Below are positions 1-11,596 of a DNA stretch of 64,000 bases, in pieces. Both the position numbers and the translations under genes were made by a program. The notes under the pieces are model-generated. The model was not told the origin of the DNA, searched no databases, and saw only the letters and a list, made by a program, of their open reading frames with translations. The stretch covers positions 126,020,561 to 126,084,560 of the forward strand of contig NC_035448.2 in assembly GCF_002127325.2 (NCBI RefSeq), written 5' to 3'. This DNA is from Helianthus annuus. Lineage: Eukaryota > Streptophyta > Magnoliopsida > Asterales > Asteraceae. The stretch's first letter is position 1. Every line of letters starts with the position of its first letter.

Positions 1-1
1 C

Positions 2-2455
2 CTTCACTTTAAACAATTTGCCACCACACACGGTTTGCAATTTCGTTTTTCGTGCCCTCATACTTCTCAACAAAACGGGACTGCCGAGCGCATGATTCGT
101 CGTCTTAACGAAATCATGTTGTCTCTCCTCACACATGCCTCTCTTCCACCTCACTACTGGGTGGAAGCTCTCCATACCTCAGTATACTTACATAACATAC
201 TCCCTGCCAAACCGATCGGATTTCGCACCCCCACTACTGCCCTCTATCTTAAAAACCCGGACTATGAACACCTTCGTGTGTTTGGTTGTGCCTGCTTTCC
301 AAATCAATCTGACACCCGTCCACACAAACTCGCCCCTCGATCCTCCCCTTGTGTATTTCTTGGGTATCCTGCTGATCATCGTGGCTATAGATGCCTAGAC
401 CTCTCATCTGGGAAAATTATTTTATCTCGCCATGTCACCTTCAATGAGGTTGACTTTCCCCTATCCAAAACCTTTAAACCTGACCGCTCCTCCTATACTT
501 TCCTTGACTCCGAACCCTCACCCCTACTTTTCACCCAGCCCATGCCTACTATATCCGCACCTTCACCTCCCACCGCCCCACCCACTCCTGTCATCCACCC
601 TACTTCCCCTCAACCTACCTCCCACCCTTCTGCCCGCCCACCTCAGCCTCCAATAACATATTCCAGACGTACCTCACGGCCCATACCTTCTCCTATGCCT
701 ACGGCCCAGACTATGCCTCAGGCCCAACATCCACCAACCTCAGCCAACCCTCCTCCCACCGTTCCTCACCCACCCTCGGCCAGCCCTTTTAACACATCCG
801 TACCTAACCCGGCTCCCCCACGACACCCCATGGTTACTCGGTCTCGTGACGGGACTTCCAAACCAAAAACACCTTTTAACCTCAATGTCGACACCATCTC
901 ACCCGTACCTAAATCCCACCTTGATGCCTTATCCGATCCGCACTGGTCAGATGCCATGAAAAACGAATACACGGCTTTAATGGATAATAACACGTGGGAT
1001 CTTGTGCCTCGGCCGCATGATGCACACGTCATTCGGTGTATGTGGCTATTTCGCCACAAGTTTCGTGCAGACGGGTCTCTCGAACGCTACAAGGCTCGCC
1101 TTGTAGTTAATGGCAAATCTCAACAGGTTGGTGTTGATTGCGATGAGACATTCAGTCCCGTGGTTAAACCCACCACTATTCGCACAGTATTGAGTTTGGC
1201 GTTGTCTCGGTCTTGGCCGATTAACCAACTGGATGTTAAAAATGCCTTTTTACATGGCGACTTACATGAAACTGTTTATATGTTTCAACCACCAGGTTTT
1301 GTGAATCAGCAGAATCCAAAGTTTGTGTGCAGATTAAAGAAATCCCTTTATGGGCTTAAGCAGGCCCCTCGGGCGTGGTATCAACGGTTTGCCACCTACA
1401 TACTTAAGTGTGGTTTTCGAACCTCTACTTCAGACAGTTCTCTGTTTATATATAAACGGGGCAATGACATGGCTTATCTTCTGCTATATGTTGATGACAT
1501 CATCCTTACAGCATCTTCGGATGCACTTCTTCAGCAGTTTATCTCAGCTATGTCTAGAGAATTTGCTATGTCTGACCTTGGCAGATTACATCATTTTTTG
1601 GGTGTTGAAGTTAAACATCAGAATGGCGGGCTTTTTCTCTCTCAGCGATCTTATGTTCATGACATTCTCACTCGTGCTAAGATGGATAACTGCAAGCCCT
1701 GCAACACGCCGACGGACACTTCCTCCAAGCTCAGTGCTACAGCAGGTGATTTACTTTCTGATGGAACTCTTTATCGCAGCCTTGCAGGTGCTCTACAGTA
1801 CCTAACATTTACTCGACCTGACATATCGTATGCTGTTCATCAAGTATGTCTCTACATGCATGCCCCCCGAGAACCTCATTTTAATTATCTTAAGCGCATT
1901 CTGCGCTATCTAAAGGGCACTGCTGATCATGGTCTTCACCTTTCTCCCTCTAAATCAGCTCAACTTACTGCATATTCTGATGCTGACTGGGGGGGATGCC
2001 CAGATACGCGTCGTTCGACCTCGGGGTATTGTGTGTTTCTAGGTGACAACTTAGTCTCATGGTCTTCAAAACGGCAGCCTACCATCTCCCGCTCTAGTGC
2101 TGAAGCAGAATATCGAGCGGTTGCCAATACTACTGCCGAGATCTCATGGATTCGTAATCTTTTACTTGAGTTGCAGGTTCCAATTCACCAAGCGTCCATC
2201 ATCTATTGTGATAATATTTCAGCCATGTACTTATCTCAGAATCCGGTGCAACATCAGCGCACCAAACATGTGGAGATTGACATTCACTTTGTTCGTGAGA
2301 AAGTTCGACTTGGTGCTGTTCGCGTTTTGCACGTTCCAACAGAATATCAGTATGCTGACATCTTCACTAAGGGGTTACCACGTCTATTGTTTGATCGTTT
2401 CAAGTCCAGTCTTTGCATACGGCCGGCTACTGCTTCGACTGCGGGGGTCTATTAG
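2..2455 (+). CDS. Copia pol polyprotein, C-terminal part (integrase end, RT, RNase H)
   Basis: This partial frame enters from the left edge; translation is open from base 2 and stops with TAG inside the LTR start. It would copy element RNA into DNA and integrate it, working in cytoplasmic particles and then in the nucleus. Counting from base 35, integrase C-terminal residues include QNGTAER near residue 14 (the last catalytic Glu region). A Pro/Ser/Thr-rich linker follows at about 150-270. The Copia RT then runs to the catalytic YVDD at about 484-487, preceded by LDVKNAFLHGDL. RNase H carries YSDADWGG near 646 and SSAEAEYRA further on. No stop or frameshift interrupts it, so the copy may be young. 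Its start, gag and protease are beyond the window. Confidence 0.95.
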   Translation, partial: LHFKQFATTHGLQFRFSCPHTSQQNGTAERMIRRLNEIMLSLLTHASLPPHYWVEALHTSVYLHNILPAKPIGFRTPTTALYLKNPDYEHLRVFGCACFPNQSDTRPHKLAPRSSPCVFLGYPADHRGYRCLDLSSGKIILSRHVTFNEVDFPLSKTFKPDRSSYTFLDSEPSPLLFTQPMPTISAPSPPTAPPTPVIHPTSPQPTSHPSARPPQPPITYSRRTSRPIPSPMPTAQTMPQAQHPPTSANPPPTVPHPPSASPFNTSVPNPAPPRHPMVTRSRDGTSKPKTPFNLNVDTISPVPKSHLDALSDPHWSDAMKNEYTALMDNNTWDLVPRPHDAHVIRCMWLFRHKFRADGSLERYKARLVVNGKSQQVGVDCDETFSPVVKPTTIRTVLSLALSRSWPINQLDVKNAFLHGDLHETVYMFQPPGFVNQQNPKFVCRLKKSLYGLKQAPRAWYQRFATYILKCGFRTSTSDSSLFIYKRGNDMAYLLLYVDDIILTASSDALLQQFISAMSREFAMSDLGRLHHFLGVEVKHQNGGLFLSQRSYVHDILTRAKMDNCKPCNTPTDTSSKLSATAGDLLSDGTLYRSLAGALQYLTFTRPDISYAVHQVCLYMHAPREPHFNYLKRILRYLKGTADHGLHLSPSKSAQLTAYSDADWGGCPDTRRSTSGYCVFLGDNLVSWSSKRQPTISRSSAEAEYRAVANTTAEISWIRNLLLELQVPIHQASIIYCDNISAMYLSQNPVQHQRTKHVEIDIHFVREKVRLGAVRVLHVPTEYQYADIFTKGLPRLLFDRFKSSLCIRPATASTAGVY

Positions 2456-2580
2456 CGGACCATATTATTTGTGAATATTCTCTGTATTAAGGAGATCTTG
2501 TTTCCTTTTGTATTGCTTGTAAATGTGTATTTAAACGATTGTCTGTATCAATGATATTCAAGCAATTATAACAAATTACA
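2448..2580 (+). repeat. Copia 3' LTR
   Basis: A purine run (GCGGGGG) acts as polypurine tract just before the LTR, which starts TCTATTAGC (probably a mutated TGTATTAGC) and ends in ATTACA. A TATA-like TATTTAAA lies at about 2528. The pol stop codon lies within the first bases of the LTR. The boundary is set by the PPT and the CA end; the partner LTR is outside the window. Confidence 0.7.
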
Positions 2581-3476
2581 GTGAGAAGATATTAACAATG
2601 TGTTTTGGATTAACTAAACATCCAATACCAATAAGTAAATCAAAGTTTAAACAAAAAAAAAAAAGACTTGTGATGGGTTAGAAACGACATAGGTCCCACC
2701 ACATCATCACCACCTTATTTCCCATTCATGGCGCCAATGCATTAACAATCTCTTTATTAACTAAATCCATTAACAGAGGGACGCGATGTTAAACATGTTA
2801 ATGAGTGATGTGACGCCTCTCCGTTAATCAACAACGCATAAACTAATATCTAATAACAAGTAGGTACCAGTAAGTAAATACTAAATAATAAAATAGTGAG
2901 GCGAGCGTCGCATGTGGGGAGTGTTTAAGCTTCCGAAATCCCTAAAGGATGACCATGACTTTGAATTCTTTACAACTATTCAGGACCCCCATAATTCTGA
3001 CAATGACACTTCAGGGACCTTATCATTTTAATCCATTCCCTCTTACTTATTTCAATATCATTTTTGTAAGTTTTACCCTTACGTTTATACATCAGACAAT
3101 ATTTTCAGTTTATCTTTTCGGTTCAGGTTTCAAACTCGACGGAAAAGTTAAATGGGACGTCTCTGAGAATTCACGTACCCTGTTCGAGATTGAAAAAATG
3201 TGCCCTTTTGTTATGTTTTGTTATTATTTAAAAAAGATCAAATCAGTATTGGGCTTAATAAACCTAATACCAAGTGGGCTAAATTCTAAACCATAAAAAA
3301 TATTTGTAAATGGGCCTATATTGAAAGTGGTATTTGTTTACTATTTAAAAAAAATAACATATACGTATCGGATTTTTTTAAATTGCATGCCCCTCGAAAT
3401 CGTGGGCCTTGTGCGGAGGTCCTCCCCGCACACCATCAAAGCCTCCCATGAATGGGAAAACCGTTTGAATCTTAAA
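2581..3476. other. Non-coding, no recognisable gene
   Basis: This is AT-rich sequence with poly-A and poly-T runs. A 115-codon open frame at 2949-3296 has low-complexity composition and no promoter or domain. Phrases such as 'cagggacc' near 3010 resemble Mutator-type MITE arms, but no full element could be bounded. I see nothing else here. Confidence 0.5.
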
Positions 3477-3631
3477 CAGGGGCGGATATAGGTAGAGGGC
3501 TGGGTGGACGGGTGCACACCTTGAAAAAAAATTAAGTGTATTTTATAGGTAAAATCCTAATCGCACTTCTTGAAAATATGGTTAAAACCCTCGTTCACAC
3601 CCTTAAAAAATATTTACTGGGTCCACCACTT
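3477..3631. mobile_element. hAT-type MITE, 155 bp, 8-bp TSD
   Basis: The element starts CAGGGGCGGATATAGG and ends CTGGGTCCACCACTT, imperfect inverted termini of the widespread CAGTGGCGGA hAT type. It is flanked by perfect 8-bp direct repeats ATCTTAAA at 3469-3476 and 3632-3639, the size expected for hAT transposase. It has no coding capacity, so it is non-autonomous. The terminal match is weak at the right end; the duplication carries the call. Confidence 0.72.
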
Positions 3632-3721
3632 ATCTTAAACCGACTAAGTTGCTACAGTTTTTCAACACTCCTAGTAGATATCTCCTCTTAAAAGTTTATT
3701 TCTAAGATGTTATAATTTTTA

Positions 3722-4281
3722 GAGTAAACTGCCAAAATGGTCTCTGAGGTTTGGTCACTTTTGTCACTTTATTCCAAAACTCAAACCTTTTAAATCTGGG
3801 TCCCTGTGGTTTCAATTTTGTTGTCATTTTCATCCAAAATCAAAATCTGGTCAGCTTTTACAGTTAACATCCAGCTTTTGTGTCTTTTTCCCCTCTTTTA
3901 ATGAAGGGCAAAATGGTCTTTTACCGTTTTATTATAGCAAATTAAAAAATCTGACAATTTTTCCCTTCATTAAAAGGGAGGAAAAGACAAAAAAAAAAAT
4001 TGGATGTTAACTGAAAAATCTGACAAAATTTTGCGTTTGGATGAAAATGGCAACAAAATTGAAAGCACAGAGACCCAGATTCAAATGGTTTGAGTTTTGG
4101 ACTAAAGTGGCAAAAGTGACCAAACCTCAGGGACCATTTTGGAAGTTTACTCTAAGATAAATATGATCTGATTTCACTTTTGGACCAAAATGACAATAAA
4201 ACTGAAACTACAGGGACCCAGATGCAAAAGATTTGAGTTTTGACTTAAAGTGACCAAACGGACCAAAATGGCAGTTTACTC
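3722..4281. mobile_element. Mutator-type foldback MITE, 9-bp TSD
   Basis: Left terminus GAGTAAACTGCCAAAATGG is matched in inverse by CCAAAATGGCAGTTTACTC at the right end. Perfect 9-bp target duplications TAATTTTTA lie at 3713-3721 and 4282-4290, the Mutator signature. A second right-type terminus (4088-4154) lies inside, so the element has either a duplicated right end or a nested relative. Phrases such as 'gacccagat' and 'gttaacat' pair across the middle as foldback arms. It encodes no protein. Confidence 0.85.
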
Positions 4282-5673
4282 TAATTTTTATGTATCTTGA
4301 ATAAATTTAATTATTTTTGCTTCAAAATATGAGAAATTAATAAAACCAAATATATGATTGTTAACAAAGGTGCCTATTTGTATATAGAAAAATAAAATTG
4401 GTCTATACATTTATTTTAATAACATTATCTATATTTTTTACACTCACATGGATTTGTTTATTGTACAAAGTCATCAATTTGACATGATCCACACGACATT
4501 TACAGCTGTAAATGAATATCTATTTGTATAAACAAATGAAACACTTTAACCCCGTGGTCACGTCGTCATCATATGTATCGAACACACTTTGCTTCAAATC
4601 ACTCACTCACACTGGCCGTAGTGGACCGTTTCTCTAAAAGCTAAACCAAAAAGTTTTCTCTTCTCAGTTTCTCATGACCCTGAATCTTAACTCTTAAGGG
4701 TACCTCATGCAACTTTTACAAAAGTAAAAGACCAATAAGAATCCTATTAACTTATTATTCCTCTTAGTGTTCAAACCGAGTGAACCGTATAAGTCAGTTG
4801 GTTTGAGATTTATGTGAATCAGTTCGGTTACAATAGTGAAATGGTCCAAACAGCCATTTAGAACTAGTAACCAATCGTCGAAATTTATTTTCTTATTGGT
4901 TTTTGGAGTATACCATAATGTGTATAACGAGTATCCGGACTTGTATATTTATTTAAAAATGAACATTTTAAAAAAGAAAACTTAAACCAACTAATTGTCA
5001 AAACACTAAAACGGACCAATCGAACCGACCCACCTAAGTCAGCCGACCTGGTGTCGTTCTCCAATACTGTAGTTAGAAGTTTGGCCCATAGTTTTGTCGA
5101 CTAGTTTGGCCCATAGTTTTGTCGACTAAACCAGACCGTGAACACCCTTAACTAGTAACTGGTATGCATATCTCTTGGTTTTTAAACCAAATATTTTATA
5201 CAACTAGTAATCAGTATTCATATCTTTTGGTTTTTAAACCAAACTTTTATATAGTAAACTGTCAACATCAGTAACATTTTGGTTACTGTAAGATAAAACA
5301 TAAAACAAAAGATTTAAAAAAACCATCTTTAATCTTTAACACCAACAACACCAGCTGCAACCTAAACAAACAACCAAAGTAAAACAATACTAGAAACAAA
5401 CATGGCACCAATTCTTTAAAATGCCATGGTGTATACCTTCAATACTCTTAAAAAACTATGGAAGGTGAACTAAAACTAAACCTCCATTTAATCTAATAGG
5501 GAGAAAAAACCAAGCTTCCGACCCCCTTTGGCCAGAACTGTTAAGTGATCATGCTCGGCGAAACCCCAAGTGAAATTACTGAAATAACCTAACGTCTACG
5601 ACGTAACTTCCAAGGTGTTAATCAATCAAATACTAGTATGCTACCACTGATGACGTTATATAAACAACTGAAC
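4282..5673. other. Non-coding 3' flank of the DUF620 gene with short tandem duplications
   Basis: There is no gene here. A perfect 25-bp tandem duplication lies at 5078-5102 and 5103-5127. An imperfect duplication of about 60 bp around the phrase 'tggtttttaaaccaaa' lies at about 5160-5245. The segment nearest 5674 should contain the 3' UTR of the minus-strand DUF620 gene; I could not fix its poly(A) site. Confidence 0.55.
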
Positions 5674-7412
5674 TTAACCCAAGGCTGCAACCTTTGCTCG
5701 ATGACCAGCGACCACAAGACCCGATTTCCCTCTTTCGCCCCCGGGAAAATCAGAGGTTTCGCTAAAAGACGCAGACTTTAAGTCGGCTGGAGGGATAAAA
5801 CAGTCAATTGACAAGCCTGGGACATTGAATGCAACCTCTTCAATGGTCCATGCTTCTTCCATTCTTGTCTTGGTGTGGCTCATTGCCATCTCACCAAATC
5901 TAAAAAGGGTGACCACAGAGTGACCTGAATGCGCAATCATTACACCTTCAACAGACCTATAATCATCCATACTAGAATTAATTGTGGTCTCCCAGTAGAC
6001 CGCGTCAGTACCAGTGGCTTGAATGCGGGTTAAATGCGAATCTTCCATGTGAACTATGAGTCCGGTTTTCTGGCTAAAGTAGCCAAACAGAACATGTCTT
6101 ATGATCTCAGCTGGACCTTCACTTCTCGCCTTTAACGTCTGCGGATTAGCGGTTAGTTTAAGAATAAAGCAATCTTCACCATTAATCTTCTTCTCACCGA
6201 CACACTTAGCATCCGTAAACATACTCGCTGTGGTTCTAGGATCGAGACCCTGAAGCGCACGACGCAGGGGTCGAACCGGGCCTTTAGCAGTGTGTGAACC
6301 GAGCCAAGGGGTGTGTCTCCAAACAAGATTTCCATTGCAGCCGGCTTGAACCTTGCTACCACCGACAGCTAGCTCAACATACCACATATCCGGGTTCATC
6401 TGCCACAGAACAAACCCACCCGTGTCTGCGGCTCCAACAACGTGCTTGTGTTTCACCACTCTTGAAGCGGTTTCGAACTCGGAAGCTACCATCTTCACTT
6501 TCCCCATGGCGTATGCGTTTTTAATGGAGTTTTGTAGCTTTTGCCCTCCAGATGCAGCTGTGTACTGCTGCAATATGTATTGAGCAGACGATGTTTCCTA
6601 GTACAAACAAACACCAAAAATATATAGTTAGGGTATACTCAGAGTGCTAAACGGATCGTCTTCGCGGGTGGTTGACACAAAGATAACTCGTTTTCACGAA
6701 ATTTTTTGCTTTTTTTTTTTTTTTCGCAAATCAATTCTCTAAAATTACATTTTTATAAAAAATAAATAAAAGATCAAACAAACATGCATTAAAATTAAAA
6801 AATACAATTTAATTATAAAATCTTATATGAATTTCTCTTTTAAGATTTATAATCTATAACATAAAGAAAATAAAATAAAAATAAATGGGTTGAATGCGTC
6901 AGCCCGACAACCCAACCTGTTTAGCTAAAGGGGTCTGTGACTCTGCGAGACTGACCCGAACCCGTTTTAATAATATAGTTTTACAAAATATAATCAGTGC
7001 CCTGGAGAATATTAGTTATTTACAGAAACAAAAATGAACAATTAATGAAACTTACAATTGGAGTATCCTTAATGCAAAGATGAGGAAACGGATCAACGCT
7101 GCTAACATGCACCGGAGCAAGCGGTGCGCCCATAACACCAAGCAACAACCTCAAATCAGACCTATACTTAGCACCAACAGAGGGAGCCCTAGAAAGCTGC
7201 CCCTTCATCCACAGCCCAATACCCGACCCGACCCGTTTGGACTCCCCAAGCTCCGACCCATCTTGATCCGGGCCTTCATACAATGGCGCCAGAGTCTCTC
7301 CAGTCAAACTCCCGTTAGTCAACAACTTGGGCCTCCTGCGGGACCTCGCCGGAGATAACCCGCGTATCACTTCGTCTTTTAAAGCGGAGAAAAACCCTTG
7401 TTTCCTGTCCAT
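5674..7412 (-). CDS. DUF620 family protein (two exons)
   Basis: This is the only ordinary host gene in the window. Exon 1 is 7056-7412 (119 codons, ATG at 7412) and exon 2 is 5674-6597. The intron at 6598-7055 is 458 bp with a GTAAGT donor and a TAG acceptor, phase 0. The predicted protein is 426 residues, close to plant DUF620 proteins of roughly 370-450. Recognisable stretches are DLRLLLGVMGAPLAPVHV in exon 1 and, in exon 2, GGFVLWQMNPDMWYVELAVG, WRHTPWLGSHTAKGPVRPLR and GLDPRTTASMF. I see no signal peptide or membrane segment. Family members are plant-specific and some are loosely annotated as lipase-like; the biochemical role is not established, so none is assigned. Both exons are open with consensus splice sites, so it is probably functional. 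Purine/pyrimidine repeats (CT-rich on the coding strand) lie in the leader at about 7520-7545. Confidence 0.93.
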
Positions 7413-7623
7413 TGTTTGCCGGAATAGAATAGTTTGATGAAGCAGAATCTAGAAAGAGCAAAAGGAAGACATGAAAGCTGAATTAGAGCAGCAGACCGGC
7501 AGGTTTGTTGGGATTTTGTAGTGTGAGAGAGAGAGAGAGAATGAAATGTGTGTGTGGAAAGAGAAAGGGTCAAGTGTGTGATAGTGTGTACGGTGTAGGT
7601 AGAGAGGATGAAGCGACGCGCAC

Positions 7624-7629
7624 TTATAG
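7624..7629 (-). promoter_or_regulatory. TATA box of the DUF620 gene
   Basis: On the minus strand this reads CTATAA within GCTATAAGTG, about 210 bp upstream of the ATG at 7412. A CT-rich leader follows it, as is common in plant core promoters. This is inferred from position and sequence only. Confidence 0.5.
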
Positions 7630-7679
7630 CGTGTGAATGTAACACAGAATGCAACTTTCGTTTTCACAACTCAAATGTG

Positions 7680-8660
7680 GATATTTATTATTTATTTGGT
7701 TATTTTTATAGAAAAGTGTTTAATTCTTCCTTGAGTGAGATGATATCTTTTATTGCATTAAATTTAATTTATTTCGATGCTTAGAAGGTGTTTATTTTAG
7801 TTTTATTATTTTAAGGTTATCCGTTATAGTAAAAAGTGGTAGTTTTTTTATTTTTTTTTTAATTTATCTTAGGTTGATTTAAGATTTAAAAACGATTTTT
7901 GTGGTGAAACTCTCACATCGTAAATAAGCGTTCAGTAAACTGTTTGGTTAAAAGTTTGTTTATGTTCATTTGATTAATATCTGAACGAATATGAAGAAGG
8001 AATTTTGTTCGACTGATTGAATGGATGAACGCGAACATAGAGTAGGTTCATTTGGTTATGTTCGTGAAAGTTCGATAATTTGTTTGTTTATGTTCTTTGT
8101 GTTTGTTTGTGGTCATTTGTTTTTTTTTTTTTTTTTAAGTTTATGTTCAGTCACTAAAAGCTTAGATTTTTGAAACATTATTTTGGTATAACTATGTTTA
8201 TGCTTATCATGTCAAACTTGTACATTTGTTTTGGGGATAACATTGTCTACAGTTATTATATGATGTACTTAACAAAGTGATTTTCAGGATTAAGATCATT
8301 GTGTTTTTTAAAGTGGTATATGTTCATTTGTGTTTATGAACAAGTTCAATTCCTTAAAAAATGAACATGAACAAGAATTTTTGTTCGATATGTTTTTGTG
8401 AACCGTTTATGAATAATTCATTGCTAAACGAACAAATATGAAAGGTTATTTTCAGTTTGTTTACAGCCTTAGTTGCTACAACAAATATTTACAAACAAAA
8501 ATAGTTGAAATAAAACCTTGAAGCATAGGATAAGTAAACTGGTTGATTGAACATGTGTATATTTTTTTAAAATATATTATAACTTAGTTGAATGTATGTA
8601 AAAAGTTAGAAGTATAAACTTATATAGTTTTGCTATCAGCAGAGTGTGTAATAAATAAAT
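7680..8660. other. AT-rich intergenic DNA with degenerate GTTCGTTTG/GAACATAAAC repeats
   Basis: There is no gene. From about 7925 to 8475 the sequence is dense in variants of GTTTGTTTATGTTC and their complements, typical of decayed DNA-transposon termini. No clean termini or target duplication could be found. Confidence 0.4.
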
Positions 8661-10174
8661 GAGTTAATTACACAAATGGGTCCTGTGGTTTATAGCTAGT
8701 TTCGTCTTTAGATATTAACTTTTTTTGTAACAGGTTTAGGTTCTATGGTTTCAATTTTGTAACACCTTTGGGTATTAACACCAAAAAATGACTAAAATAC
8801 CCCTGCATTTTTTTTTAAGTTTATCAATGTAAAACATTTGGGTACTAACACCTAATTTTATTTAAGTTTAAATCAATTTTACAAAATCTATTTATTTTTT
8901 TATTTTCATCTTTTTATTATATCTCTTAATTAACATAAAATCTATTTGTTTTTTTTTTATTTTCATATTTTTATTAAATTTATTATTTAACATAAAATCT
9001 ACTAGTTACACCAGTATTTTTTTTAAATATATTTTTTAAATAAAATCTACTAGCTATATAGTTTTATGTAAATTAAATTTCTTACCCGTTTTAATGCAAT
9101 GACGTACCAAGGTTTCGTGCGATGATGTCGAATTAGTATTTGGTATGGAATAAGATTTCAATGATATCGAATTATTTCACAATTATGGTTGGGTATGTCC
9201 CTACATCGAATTATATATATTATTATTTCACAACTACTTTTAACATAAAAAATTAAAATCCATCATACACCGCACTGCACATACAAAATTCTGTCAATCA
9301 GATAAATTAAAAAAAATACCGATAAATTACTATCAAGGCAAGATGCCAAAATTATAAGGTCTCTTTAACTTTATTTACGAATAAAGTGGTAGTAATATGA
9401 TAAAGTTATTTAGAATCAATGGATTCGCCCTAATTGATCCAAAAATAATAATATATATAATTCGATGTAGCAACATACCCAACCATAATTGATCCAAAAA
9501 TCAAACGTAACCTGGTTCGATACCATATACTAATTCGATGTATTGAAAAAAAAGATACCATATAATAAAAACCATTGCATATACTAAAAATTGATACCAT
9601 AGACTAAAAGTCGTTGAATTAAAAAAAGCAGAAATGTAAATTTGCATAATAATTGAAATAGAATTCGATATCATTGAAATCTTATTCCATACCAAATACT
9701 AATTCGACATCATCGCATGTAACCTTGGTACGTCATTGCATTAAAACGAGTAAGAAATTTAATTTACATAAAATTATATAGCTAGTAGATTTTATTTAAA
9801 AAATCTATTTAAAAAAAATACTGGTGTAACTAGTAGATTTTATGTTAAATAAGAAATTTAATAAAAATATGAAAATAAAAAAAATAAATAGATTTTATGT
9901 TAATTAAGAGATATAATAAAAAGATGAAAATAAAAAAAATAAATAGATTTTGTAAAATTGATTTAAACTTAAATAAAAGTAGGTGTTACTACCCAAATGT
10001 GTTACATTGATGAACTTAAAAAAAATGCAGGGGTACTTTGGTCATTTTTTTGGTGTTAATACCCAATGGTGTTACAAAATTGAAACAAAAAAACCTAAAC
10101 CTGTTACAAAAAAAAGTTAGTACCTAAAGGCGAAACTAGCTGTAAACCACATGATTCATTTGTGTAATTAACTC
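8661..10174. mobile_element. Large Mutator-type foldback element, 9-bp TSD
   Basis: Two arms of roughly 500 bp (about 8661-9170 and 9661-10174) are inverted copies of each other. Outer ends are GAGTTAATTACACAAATG and its inverse. Perfect 9-bp direct repeats TAAATAAAT flank it at 8652-8660 and 10175-10183. The loop holds a further inverted pair around the phrase GGTTGGGTATGT (9178-9215 against 9452-9491). It has no coding capacity. Its terminus resembles the 3722-4281 element (GAGT-AA...AATGG...TGTGGTTT), so the two belong to one broader family. Confidence 0.88.
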
Positions 10175-10650
10175 TAAATAAATTAAAAGAGTAATCACTA
10201 ATATAATTTTGTGTACAAGTAATCACTAATATAAGTTTGTAATCACACTATCAAACGTACCAAGTTTAATTTTTTAGAATATTTTTCCTTAAATTGCTCC
10301 AATAAAAAAATCTTAATCACGTTTCCCTTGCATAAAATTATTTTCATTTCTTTCACGTTGCTCAAGAAAATAAGTTACATCCATTTCTTCCCTATTAATT
10401 AAGAAACCAGAGAATTTCTTGAAATACGTTCATATAGTTATTTTATCGACAAACACATTGTATACAGTGGCGGATCCATAATTTTTTTTCTGAGAGTGCA
10501 AAATATTTTTAAATATTTTAGGCCTCTAGCTATATAAAAAAATCCGGTTTATAGCGGGTCGGGTCTGGTCATGTAAAATAAAAGAACATCAAAACTAAAA
10601 TTTAAATATTCATCAAAAGCACGTCAAAGTGTTAAGTGTCATTACAAACA
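10175..10650. other. Non-coding, with one isolated hAT-like terminus
   Basis: AT-rich sequence with a short direct repeat around 'agtaatcactaatata' (about 10192-10236). CAGTGGCGGATCCA at 10465 matches the left end of CAGTGGCGGA-type hAT MITEs, but no right end is found before the Helitron start. It may be a truncated copy. Confidence 0.45.
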
Positions 10651-11596
10651 TCTATATCTATACTTTCTATAAAAGGAGAAATCCAAGTGATATAAGAAAA
10701 GCTGATGTGTCAGCGTGAGAGCACACGTCCAACAAGACTTTTCTTATGTCATTATTACATCATAAAGGCTAATATATAAGGACTTTAAAATTCAATGTTG
10801 GCCCACTTTCATCTTTTCAAAGGTCTGTCCATCAAACCATTGCCATCAAACCACTGCCCATCTCGAAACCTTTTCAAACCTCTGATGATTCAAAATTACC
10901 ACTGATGATTCAAAATTATGGCTCTAGATTTAAAATTTAAAATTATGGCTCTAGATATATATTCTAATCATATATACTCTAATCAAAATTCAAAATTTTG
11001 GCTCCACATTTAAATTTCAAAATTCAAACCATATATATTCTATCGAACCACTGCTTGTGTATTCAAGTATTAAAGGTCTGGCCCACATTCCATTACTCAA
11101 ACCACTGCCCATCTATTAAAAGATTACTGTTTTGAATTGCGGGTAATTTGAATTTTAAAATGCATGGGGATATGTAATTTTTAATTAATGCATGTCACTC
11201 GCCAATAAACATCTGTTGAGATTCAAAATTCTGGCTCCACATTCAAAATTCAAAATTCAAAATTCAAAATTCAAATCATATATTCTAACCCTATAAATAA
11301 GGGTTAATAATATGGCTCCACATTCAAAGCTCTCCCGCTCACATCTATGAGCGTGTCTCTCCCTCTCAAATGCATCTTTCTCGTGATTCAGCCGCTAATC
11401 TCCGATTACACTTCTTTGTTCGAATGTTTGGTGATTATGTTTACATGTTATCGTTCCAGTATCATTGTTCCAACATTGTCGTTTCAATGAAGCTTCCCAT
11501 CACACATCAACCTTTCAATATCGATGTTGCAGTATCATTGTTGCAACATCGTGAATAGTTGCATGTGATATCTTCTTCGATGGGAGAATTCCATGG

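Larger units (their letters stand above)
1..2580 (+). mobile_element. Ty1/Copia retrotransposon, 3' portion
   Basis: The window opens inside a Copia element. The visible part holds the end of integrase, then reverse transcriptase, RNase H and a short 3' LTR. Integrase lying before RT is the Copia order. The very short LTR (about 133 bp) and the RT motifs suggest an Ale/Retrofit-like lineage, which is an inference. The 5' LTR, gag and protease lie outside the window, so the target duplication cannot be checked. The reading frame is open throughout. Confidence 0.93.

Noticed and set aside
2949..3296. 115-codon plus-strand frame
   Set aside because: Low-complexity, hydrophobic, no recognisable domain or TATA context, and in repeat-like DNA.
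10465..10650. Complete hAT MITE starting CAGTGGCGGATCC
   Set aside because: No inverted right end or 8-bp duplication was found before the Helitron start; only the left terminus is credible.
11370..11558. 62-codon frame in the Helitron
   Set aside because: Too short, no motif; its upstream region lacks a convincing core promoter. It could be a remnant but cannot be supported.
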